This document shows, in pieces, positions 22,088 through 28,258 of a stretch of DNA of 29,701 bases (the first letter of the stretch is position 1; every line of letters begins with the position of its first letter). The DNA comes from Bacilli bacterium (GTDB lineage: Bacteria; Bacillota_I; Bacilli_A; RF39; UBA660). A program made the position numbers and the translations under genes. The stretch lies in assembly GCA_028684435.1 (NCBI GenBank), contig JAQUFX010000007.1:1-29701 (forward strand). Reading direction: 5' to 3'. Below the pieces are notes generated by a model. It had not been told where the DNA came from. It saw only the letters and a program-made list of their open reading frames with translations, and made no database searches.

Positions 22088-22672
22088 TTATTCTTTATTT
22101 TCTGATTCTTCTTCAGATTTTTCAGCATCTTCTTGAATTGTTTCTGCTATATTTGCTTCCATTTTTTCAAGTTCAGCTTCACGTTTAGCCATTTCTTTTT
22201 CAGCAATAGCTGCTTCTGCTCCTTGAGTTGCAAGTTCTTCATCATTTACACCCTTAATAGCTACTCCCATGTTTCGAGCAGTACCTTCAATAATATCCAT
22301 AGCATTTTCAATATCATAAGCATTTAAATCCGGCATTTTTATTTCAGCAATATGTTTTAAATCATCTTTTGTTATTGTTGCAACCACTTCATTAGCACCC
22401 TTAGCACTACCCTTATTAACTTTGGCAAATTTTTTAATTAAAAATGCAGCTGGGGGAGTTTTAAGAATAAAATCATAACTTCGATCACTATATAATGTTA
22501 TTTCAACAGGTACTATATCACCCATTTTATCTTTAGAAGCATCATTAAATTTTGTGCAAAACTCTTGTAAATTAATACCAGCTGGTCCTAATACTGTCCC
22601 AACAGGAGGAGCAGGTGTTGCTTTACCAGCAGGTATTTGTAATTTTATTTTCTTTACGATTTCTTTAGCCAC
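22088..22672 (-). CDS. rplK: 50S ribosomal protein L11 with long acidic C-terminal tail
   Basis: The first 141 residues are a standard L11 of the GTPase-associated centre: MAKEIVKKIKLQIPAGKATP, APPVGTVLGPAGINLQEFC (21-39, with the two prolines of the thiopeptide site), YSDRSYDFILKTPPAAFL and the C-terminal RNA-binding domain ending GTARNMGVAIKG. A further 53 residues follow (142-194), rich in Glu, Ala and Lys, probably a helix/coiled coil with an acidic tip. Usual length is about 141. The start is GTG 22672, because the frame then begins like all L11 proteins and AAGGA lies about 10 nt upstream; the GTG at 22681 is too close to that site. Confidence 0.97.
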   Translation of the reverse strand: MAKEIVKKIKLQIPAGKATPAPPVGTVLGPAGINLQEFCTKFNDASKDKMGDIVPVEITLYSDRSYDFILKTPPAAFLIKKFAKVNKGSAKGANEVVATITKDDLKHIAEIKMPDLNAYDIENAMDIIEGTARNMGVAIKGVNDEELATQGAEAAIAEKEMAKREAELEKMEANIAETIQEDAEKSEEESENKE

Positions 22673-22702
22673 GAAAAACACATCCTTTCAAATTATTTTC
22701 GC

Positions 22703-22739
22703 TTAGTGGTATGGGCAATCCGCATTTCCCTTCCACTTA
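22703..22739 (-). promoter_or_regulatory. L1-leader-like hairpin ahead of rplK
   Basis: On the minus strand AGTGG pairs with CCACT, enclosing a second helix GGG/CCC across an asymmetric internal loop (AA against ATA) and a 12-nt apical loop. This two-helix shape with GTGGaaGGG..CCCataCCAC is like the rRNA and mRNA targets of L1, which represses rplK-rplA. The comparison is from memory of the motif, not an alignment. Confidence 0.5.
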
Positions 22740-22774
22740 ACAATATATATTTATAATATATAACTGCAGTTAAG

Positions 22775-22803
22775 ATATTATCACAATAGATTACTATTTT
22801 CAA
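22775..22803 (-). promoter_or_regulatory. Promoter of rplK-rplA
   Basis: The minus strand reads TTGAAA (22798-22803), 17 bp, TAATAT (22775-22780) with TG one base before it. The predicted start falls in a perfect 12-bp palindrome, TAACTGCAGTTA (22761-22772). The leader is about 95 nt. Confidence 0.55.
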
Positions 22804-22808
22804 GTAAA

Positions 22809-23345
22809 TTAATTTTTACTAACTTGGAAGAATTCAACTTCTACTGGAGTCTCTTGTCCAAATAAATCAATTAAGACCGTTAATCTACTATTATCTACAT
22901 CTAAACTATCTATAGTACCCATCATTCCTCTAAATGGTCCATCTATTATAGTTACTTTAGTTCCCACTGATAATTCAGTATCTACATCCATTCTTGTCAT
23001 TCCCATATTAGATAATATTTTATCTATTTCTTGAGGAAGTAATGGAGTTGGTTTAGCTCCTTTACCACTAGAACCAATAAAACCAGTTACTCCTGGAGTA
23101 TTACGTACGATATACCATGCTTCATCAGTCATAATCATTTCTACTAATATATAACCAGGAAACATTTTTTTCTGTTTTTCTTTAACACTTCCATCTTTTA
23201 ATGTTTCTTTTACTGTTTCTTCAGGAATTATTATTCTAAATATACAATCTTGAAATCCCATTGATTCAGCACGCATTTCAAGTTTTTCTTTTACTTTACT
23301 TTCATGCCCACTATAAGTGTTAACTACATACCACTCTTTTTCCAT
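22809..23345 (-). CDS. nusG: Transcription termination/antitermination factor NusG
   Basis: A 178-aa NusG. The NGN domain begins EWYVVNTYSGHESKVKEKLE and includes FPGYILVEM and VRNTPGVTGFIGS; the C-terminal KOW domain has VTIIDGPFRGMMGTI and ends ETPVEVEFFQVSKN. It binds RNA polymerase and couples it to Rho, NusE/S10 or pausing signals. Its first base overlaps the secE stop by one nt, so translation is coupled. Confidence 0.98.
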   Translation of the reverse strand: MEKEWYVVNTYSGHESKVKEKLEMRAESMGFQDCIFRIIIPEETVKETLKDGSVKEKQKKMFPGYILVEMIMTDEAWYIVRNTPGVTGFIGSSGKGAKPTPLLPQEIDKILSNMGMTRMDVDTELSVGTKVTIIDGPFRGMMGTIDSLDVDNSRLTVLIDLFGQETPVEVEFFQVSKN

Positions 23346-23581
23346 TAATCAATTATCTCCTTAATCCATGCAAATATAATATCTAGACCAAAAAAGTATA
23401 AACCGAATGCTATAATAAAAATTATTGTTGCAATACTATATTTTAACATTTCATTTTTATCAGGCCATCTAACCTTTTTCATTTCATCTTTAATTTGTTT
23501 AAAAATACTATCTTTTTCTTTTTTAAAACTCTTTTCATTTTTAGATTTAGGAGCTTTTTTTGAACTTTCAATACTATTCAT
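23345..23581 (-). CDS. secE: Preprotein translocase subunit SecE
   Basis: A 78-aa SecE with a lysine-rich cytoplasmic N-terminus (to residue 34), the conserved amphipathic block EMKKVRWPDKNEMLKYS (34-50) and one membrane helix (about 51-72). It stabilises SecY in the translocon. GAGGTG precedes the ATG. The place just before nusG is the universal bacterial arrangement. rpmG, often placed just upstream, is not found in the 86-nt spacer. Confidence 0.96.
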   Translation of the reverse strand: MNSIESSKKAPKSKNEKSFKKEKDSIFKQIKDEMKKVRWPDKNEMLKYSIATIIFIIAFGLYFFGLDIIFAWIKEIID

Positions 23582-23631
23582 ATTATCACCTCATTTTATT
23601 TCAAAATAAAAACACCTCTGTGCTTAAACAT

Positions 23632-23660
23632 AATATAACATACCATTTAATTGTATGCAA
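23632..23660 (-). promoter_or_regulatory. Promoter of secE-nusG
   Basis: The minus strand reads TTGCAT (23655-23660), 17 bp, TATATT (23632-23637) with TG one base before the -10. It lies in the 86-nt sigH-secE spacer. Confidence 0.7.
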
Positions 23661-23667
23661 GAGGATT

Positions 23668-24261
23668 TTATAATAAATCTCTAATTTTAGAACGAATCCG
23701 TTGAATAGTATTATCAATTTGTTTAGTTTCTCTGTGTAAAATTTTAGCAATATCTATATATGTAAATCCATTTATTAATAATTTATATACTTCATGTTCT
23801 AAAGGAGATAAAATTCCATTTATTTTTTCAACTAATTCATTATAAGCTTCTAATGATTGAACCTTAATAAAAGGATCGGAATTAGGGTCACCAATTATAT
23901 CTTTTAAAGGCTTATTAAAAGATTCATATTCATAATCCAAACTATAATTTTCATTATTTTTTTTATTTTTGATAGTATCTGCTTTTCGTACGCAGTTTTG
24001 GATTTTTCGTTCAATAACTAAAGATATAAAAGTCGGAAGTGAAGCTTCTTTTTCGCTTGAATAGCTTACTAAAGCATCAGTAAAAGCTAACATAGCTTCT
24101 TGTCTTACTTCAGCAAAATCCATTCCTAAGACATAAAAAACTTTTTTATATTTAGACATAATAATATCAATAATATATTTATATTTTTCATAAAGCATAT
24201 CTTTAGCTTCCTCATTATTTTCATTAACGAGATGGACTAATTCTATATCATTATATTCCAA
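23668..24261 (-). CDS. sigH: SigH-like RNA polymerase sigma factor
   Basis: About 197 aa. The sigma-30 (SigH) layout is visible: region 1.2/2.1 ELVHLVNENNEEAKDMLYEKY, region 2.3-2.4 EVRQEAMLAFTDALVSYSSE..LPTFISLVIERKI, and region 4.2 with a helix-turn-helix LSPLEHEVYKLLINGFTYIDIAKILHRETKQIDNTI (starts near residue 155). In Bacillus SigH governs post-exponential and competence genes; the regulon here is unknown. I prefer the TTG start at 24261 because AGGTG lies 6 nt upstream; a GTG at 24270 has no space for a site. It overlaps the end of rlmB. The order mrnC-rlmB-sigH-secE-nusG is typical of Firmicutes. Confidence 0.88.
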   Translation of the reverse strand: MEYNDIELVHLVNENNEEAKDMLYEKYKYIIDIIMSKYKKVFYVLGMDFAEVRQEAMLAFTDALVSYSSEKEASLPTFISLVIERKIQNCVRKADTIKNKKNNENYSLDYEYESFNKPLKDIIGDPNSDPFIKVQSLEAYNELVEKINGILSPLEHEVYKLLINGFTYIDIAKILHRETKQIDNTIQRIRSKIRDLL

Positions 24262-24934
24262 TGTTATCACCTATCTCAAATAAAAGTATCCCAGCAGCTA
24301 CTGAGGCATTCAAACTATTTACTTTGCCTTTCATAGGTATTTTAATAATAACATCACAGTTTTGCTTAACTAATTTACTTAAACCAAATCCCTCACTACC
24401 AATTATTAAGCATACTTTATCACTATAAGATATATCTTGATAATTTTCACCATCCATGTCAGCCGCATAAATGAAAAAACCAATTTTTTTTAAATTATTA
24501 ATAGCTTGAACTAAATTATTAATTATGATAATATTCACATGATTTAATGCCCCACTACTAGTTTTCATTACAGTTTCATTTACAGTTACTGATCGATCTT
24601 TAGGAATGATGATATTTTTAACTCCTCTGGCTTCACAAGTTCTTATTATCGCACCAAAATTATGAGGATCTTTTAAATGATCAAGAATTAAAATTAATTT
24701 ATCATTTTTTATATCATCAAGTGAACCATAATTATAGTCATTGATATCAACAATAATACCTTGATGATTCTTGGCCATTTTATCCATTACTCTAATATCT
24801 GTAACAATATATTTTAACTTATTATTTTTAATTTCATTAAAAATTTCTTTGTTATTAAAATTTTTTGATAAGTATATTTTTTTTATATTACTTTTATCTA
24901 ATTCATTAAAAACATTTTTTCCCCAAACTATCAT
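24251..24934 (-). CDS. rlmB: 23S rRNA (guanosine-2'-O-)-methyltransferase, TrmH/RlmB family
   Basis: A 227-aa SPOUT methyltransferase. An N-terminal substrate-binding domain (to about residue 70) is followed by the knotted domain with motif 1 DPHNFGAIIRTCEARGV, motif 2 CLIIGSEGFGLSKLV and motif 3 IPMKGKVNSLNASVAAGILL. RlmB methylates the ribose of G2251 in the 23S P-loop. It begins in a 4-nt ATGA overlap with mrnC, the usual Firmicute neighbour. RlmB and its close paralogues are hard to separate by eye, but the context favours RlmB. Confidence 0.9.
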   Translation of the reverse strand: MIVWGKNVFNELDKSNIKKIYLSKNFNNKEIFNEIKNNKLKYIVTDIRVMDKMAKNHQGIIVDINDYNYGSLDDIKNDKLILILDHLKDPHNFGAIIRTCEARGVKNIIIPKDRSVTVNETVMKTSSGALNHVNIIIINNLVQAINNLKKIGFFIYAADMDGENYQDISYSDKVCLIIGSEGFGLSKLVKQNCDVIIKIPMKGKVNSLNASVAAGILLFEIGDNIGI

Positions 24935-25287
24935 AATTCACCTACAATATATTTCATTATTTCCTTAAATTTATTTTTATCATTCAAATATAAATACCCA
25001 AGTAAACATTCTAATCCAGTTGCTTTTTTATAAGTTATTATATCAACATTTTTACTTTTATGGCTGGCAGTATTTCTTCCTCTTTTTATTATATTTTGCT
25101 CACTTTCAGTAAATATATTTAAATTTTCTAAACTCTCTAAAATTCTTCTTTGACTTTTAGCACTTACATAATTTAAACTAGCATTTTGTAGATCATTAAC
25201 ATTTACTAAACCACTATTAATTAAGTACTCTCTAATATATAATTCATATGCCGCATCACCTAAATATGCTAAAACTAAATTATTCAT
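24931..25287 (-). CDS. mrnC: Mini-ribonuclease 3
   Basis: A 118-aa RNase III catalytic domain without the dsRNA-binding domain, the enzyme that matures the ends of 23S rRNA precursor in Firmicutes. Seen: AYLGDAAYELYIREYL (8-23, catalytic Asp), QNASLNYVSAKSQRRIL, RGRNTASHKSKNVD, and GLECLLGYLYL (91-101, catalytic Glu). Overlaps rlmB by 4 nt. Both genes act on 23S rRNA. Confidence 0.93.
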   Translation of the reverse strand: MNNLVLAYLGDAAYELYIREYLINSGLVNVNDLQNASLNYVSAKSQRRILESLENLNIFTESEQNIIKRGRNTASHKSKNVDIITYKKATGLECLLGYLYLNDKNKFKEIMKYIVGEL

Positions 25288-25302
25288 ATAACACCCGAGA
25301 AA

Positions 25303-25331
25303 AATATAACATAAATTATATTAAAAGTAAA
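25303..25331 (-). promoter_or_regulatory. Promoter of mrnC-rlmB-sigH
   Basis: The minus strand reads TTTACT (25326-25331), 17 bp, TATATT (25303-25308) with TG one base before it. The leader is short and the ribosome site of mrnC is weak (GGGTG). Confidence 0.55.
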
Positions 25332-25356
25332 ATAACAGAAAATTAATTTTCAGTAT

Positions 25357-25380
25357 AAAAACAGTGTAAATTCTTACACT
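25357..25380 (-). terminator. Intrinsic terminator of the DUF6273-like gene
   Basis: On the minus strand AGTGTAA pairs with TTACACT (7 bp, loop GAAT) followed by GTTTTT. The stem starts inside the stop codon (25379-25381). Confidence 0.8.
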
Positions 25381-26863
25381 ATTTTATAATTATATAAGGA
25401 TCAGATATACTTCCGGTTCCTGATATTTTAACATCATCTTTTAAATTAGTAATCGGTCTTACTCCAAATAAACTATTAACATTATTATTTGATAAAGAAC
25501 CATTTGATGTTATATACATTACTTTAGAAGTTTCTTCTTCAAAACTATAAGGACTTAAAGTCCACCAATCATAATTGGTTTTTAAATAATTAGTTGAATT
25601 ATCTGTGTTATAAATTAATCCTGCAAAAGATGCCTCATCTGCTGTTAGTAATCCAACCGGATATTTAATTAAAGGCAATTCTTCAGATATTAAAAATTGA
25701 TCATTTAAAGTACCACATTTTAAATTTGGGGTTTTATTTATATTTAATCTATAGTTACCAGCATAGATTGTATTTTCTTTTCCAAAACCTAAACTTATTT
25801 CTTCACTACCTACTTCACTTTGTATTCTTCGATCATTGCAAAATAAAGTATTTGCTAAATAAGTTTCATATTCATTTCCTAATAAGTTAGTTTCATACCA
25901 ACTACCTAAAGCTTTTTTTATTACACTTTCTATTTCATTTTTTACTGAATTTTCTCTATTATCAGATAGCTCTCCATACATATAACCGACATATTTATTA
26001 TCATCATAATTTAGATTATAACTTGATGTAATAATATCTTCATTAAATGTTTCACATAATTCATCAAGACATTTGCTATTATAAATTAATTTAATTGATT
26101 CATCGCCGTTAATACGCACTATTTTCCATTTCATACCCGCAAAAATTAAATTATTATTTAAATAATCTTCTGCACCACGATAATAATAACTATATCCATA
26201 ATCATCAATTGTTTTATATAAATTATTTTCCTTTTCATTATTAATAGCACTAAAAATATCTAAAGCAGGCTCTTTAATATTTGATAAACCTCCATACTGA
26301 GATAAGATATTAGATACTAAGAAATTATCTTCATATTCATTTACAATTAAATTTTTCATATCTAAAGTATTATGTACAAAACCAGAATTAATACCTAGTT
26401 TTATATATTGATTATCTTCAGAATTATTTTTTATTACTAATCTAATTGATTTACTACTATCTGCTGCAATTATACCACTTACTTCATCTATAGATAAAGA
26501 ACTATAAAACATTTCTAATCCATCTAGGTTTTCTATGTAACTTGAGCAGGTTGAATCAGTACATAGATTATAAATCACTTCATATTTCGTATCAAAGGTT
26601 TCTAAAGATTTAATATTTAAATCAAATGATTTTTCTTTATTAGCTTCAATTTCTAAAATTAAACTAGGATAACCATTGATACTCAAATAATAGGTTATAT
26701 TAGATACTTTAGTATTTATAAATTCATTCACTCTATTGTTTGAAAAAATCCCTAAAGCAATATTAAGTGTCACTCCAAAAAGGATTATTATTAAAATAAT
26801 AGTTAAATATAAAAAACGTTTTGTTTTAATTATTGTTTTAATTAATTCTTTTGTTTTTTTCAT
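25379..26863 (-). CDS. Membrane-anchored surface protein with DUF6273-like C-terminus
   Basis: A 494-aa protein with one N-terminal membrane helix (about 16-38) and a large external region. Residues about 50-190 look beta-rich. From about 220 on it resembles the DUF6273 domain of gut Firmicute surface proteins: YYYRGAEDYLNNNLIFAGMK followed by WKIVRINGDESIKLIYNS, a central part with several cysteines (..LFCND.., ..LKCGTL..), then WWTLSPYSF, SLFGVRPITNL and the terminal GTGSISDPYIII. Such proteins are thought to contact host or carbohydrate ligands, but this is unproven. It has its own promoter and terminator. Extra cysteines (LCTDSTCSS) in the first half suggest disulfides. Confidence 0.75.
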   Translation of the reverse strand: MKKTKELIKTIIKTKRFLYLTIILIIILFGVTLNIALGIFSNNRVNEFINTKVSNITYYLSINGYPSLILEIEANKEKSFDLNIKSLETFDTKYEVIYNLCTDSTCSSYIENLDGLEMFYSSLSIDEVSGIIAADSSKSIRLVIKNNSEDNQYIKLGINSGFVHNTLDMKNLIVNEYEDNFLVSNILSQYGGLSNIKEPALDIFSAINNEKENNLYKTIDDYGYSYYYRGAEDYLNNNLIFAGMKWKIVRINGDESIKLIYNSKCLDELCETFNEDIITSSYNLNYDDNKYVGYMYGELSDNRENSVKNEIESVIKKALGSWYETNLLGNEYETYLANTLFCNDRRIQSEVGSEEISLGFGKENTIYAGNYRLNINKTPNLKCGTLNDQFLISEELPLIKYPVGLLTADEASFAGLIYNTDNSTNYLKTNYDWWTLSPYSFEEETSKVMYITSNGSLSNNNVNSLFGVRPITNLKDDVKISGTGSISDPYIIIK

Positions 26864-26886
26864 TAAATCATGTCCCTAATATTATT

Positions 26887-26915
26887 AGTATATTCTATTT
26901 TTCAATGCTTTTCAA
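26887..26915 (-). promoter_or_regulatory. Promoter of the DUF6273-like gene
   Basis: The minus strand reads TTGAAA (26910-26915), 17 bp, TATACT (26887-26892), about 25 nt before the ATG. Confidence 0.65.
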
Positions 26916-26941
26916 CTTGTTTTAAAATTATATTTTATATT

Positions 26942-27760
26942 TTAATAAAAATTTACATTATTAATATTATTTTTATCATTATATAAATCTTCAAATTTAC
27001 TTTTTTTACTATTTATAGTGATAATTATTAATCCGATAATTATCATTATTATAGAAACTATTTGGGCTATTTTAAATCCACCTAACAATAAAGCATCTGT
27101 TCTACTAATTTCAATAAAGAATCTAATAACTCCATAGCCAATTAAATATAAACCAGTTAAAGACCCAACCTTAATATATTTACCTCTTCTAATAATAATA
27201 AATATTATGTATAGTATAAGGCAAGCTATCGATTCATAAAAAAATGTTGGGGTATAATATACTCCTTCAATATTCATACCATCAATTACAAATTCAGGCA
27301 CTAGTAATTTCCTTAAATGTTCAGCTGTTGTAGCCACTCCGTGAGCTTCACTATTAAAGAAATTACCCCACCTTCCAATTGCTTGAGCTAAAATTAATGG
27401 AACAACAATAAAATCTAAATATCTAACAACTCTAACTTTATATTTTTTACAATATACTAAAATCGTTAAAAATCCTGCAATTATACCTCCATGAATTGCT
27501 AATCCGCCTTCCCATATTTTATAAATTTCATTTAAATTATTACCAAAATAGTCCCAATTAAAAATTATATAATATAATCTTGCTCCAATAAGGCCAAATA
27601 TTATGGCCCAAAATGCCATATTAAATACGAATTCAGTTTTGACTTTAAATTTCTTGCCTTCTCTTTGAAATAATGAAATACCTAATATTACAGCAATAAC
27701 TAATAAAATAGAATACCATCTAATTTCATAACCACTAATTATTAATAATACTGGATTCAT
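26942..27760 (-). CDS. lgt: Phosphatidylglycerol--prolipoprotein diacylglyceryl transferase
   Basis: A 272-aa, seven-helix enzyme that adds diacylglycerol to the lipobox cysteine of prolipoproteins. Diagnostic residues: WEGGLAIHGGIIAGF (catalytic-region His), AIGRWGNFFNSEAHG (the Lgt signature with its essential Arg and Asn), FFYESIACL, and YGVIRFFIEISRTD (second essential Arg and Glu). It starts at ATG 27760 with AGGAG 6 nt upstream, overlapping yvlD by 4 nt. It implies that lipoproteins are encoded elsewhere. In Bacillus lgt also lies near yvlD and uvrA. Confidence 0.96.
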   Translation of the reverse strand: MNPVLLIISGYEIRWYSILLVIAVILGISLFQREGKKFKVKTEFVFNMAFWAIIFGLIGARLYYIIFNWDYFGNNLNEIYKIWEGGLAIHGGIIAGFLTILVYCKKYKVRVVRYLDFIVVPLILAQAIGRWGNFFNSEAHGVATTAEHLRKLLVPEFVIDGMNIEGVYYTPTFFYESIACLILYIIFIIIRRGKYIKVGSLTGLYLIGYGVIRFFIEISRTDALLLGGFKIAQIVSIIMIIIGLIIITINSKKSKFEDLYNDKNNINNVNFY

Positions 27761-28161
27761 AATTTACTCCTAACTATTTGTTTAGTAATTGTAATATCTA
27801 ATATTAAGTTCATAAACGAAATAAAGATTGATATAAAAAATGGTGCAATCCATCCTTCTACTACAAAATTACTTCCAATTATTAAACCAGTGATTTTCAA
27901 TATAATTACATTAACAAAAGGATAAAATAAACCTAAAGTATATATTGTAATAGGTAAAGTTAATATTTTAATTCCTGGTTTTATAGTCATATCTAATATC
28001 ATAATTATTAAAGCCCCAATAATAGCATATAAAAAGCCACCTATAAAAAAACCTTTAAAAATATTTGCTGCCATTAATAATACTAAGGCATTGATTAATA
28101 ACTTTAATCCAATTTCGATAATAATCCATTTAGATTCTCTATTTTCTGTATATATTAACAT
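27757..28161 (-). CDS. YvlD-family 4-TM protein (phage holin family IV-like)
   Basis: A 134-aa integral membrane protein with four helices, roughly 20-36, 39-56, 64-84 and 98-122. GFLYAIIGALIIMILDMTIKPGIKILTLPI is split over helices 2 and 3; the ILDMTIKPGIKILTLPIT block is the family hallmark (YvlD, mycobacterial 4TM holin superfamily). Function in Bacillus envelope-stress operons is unclear, and the holin name does not imply lysis. It is the first gene of a two-gene operon with lgt, ending in the ATGA overlap. Confidence 0.85.
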   Translation of the reverse strand: MLIYTENRESKWIIIEIGLKLLINALVLLMAANIFKGFFIGGFLYAIIGALIIMILDMTIKPGIKILTLPITIYTLGLFYPFVNVIILKITGLIIGSNFVVEGWIAPFFISIFISFMNLILDITITKQIVRSKL

Positions 28162-28178
28162 TTATCTTCACCTTAATT

Positions 28179-28207
28179 AGTATATAATTTTTTAAGTTTT
28201 TTTTCAA
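28179..28207 (-). promoter_or_regulatory. Promoter of yvlD-lgt
   Basis: The minus strand reads TTGAAA (28202-28207), 17 bp, TATACT (28179-28184), followed by an AAGGTG ribosome site. Confidence 0.65.
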
Positions 28208-28226
28208 TGGAATTACTATAATATTA

Positions 28227-28258
28227 AAATAAATTCAGAAAATCATCTGAATTTATTT
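28227..28258 (-). terminator. Terminator of uvrA overlapping its stop codon
   Basis: On the minus strand AAATAAATTCAGA pairs perfectly with TCTGAATTTATTT (13 bp, 6-nt loop), leading into a T-rich stretch. The uvrA stop (28253-28255) lies inside the first arm. The stem is A/T-rich, so the strength is moderate. Confidence 0.65.

Noticed and set aside
23600..23630. GCAC/GTGT hairpin followed by TTTTT downstream of the secE promoter
   Set aside because: Stem of 4 bp with a G-T pair is too weak to call a terminator or attenuator.
26918..26941. TTAAAAT/ATTTTAA stem after lgt
   Set aside because: Only A-T pairs with no clear T run; expected by chance in this spacer.
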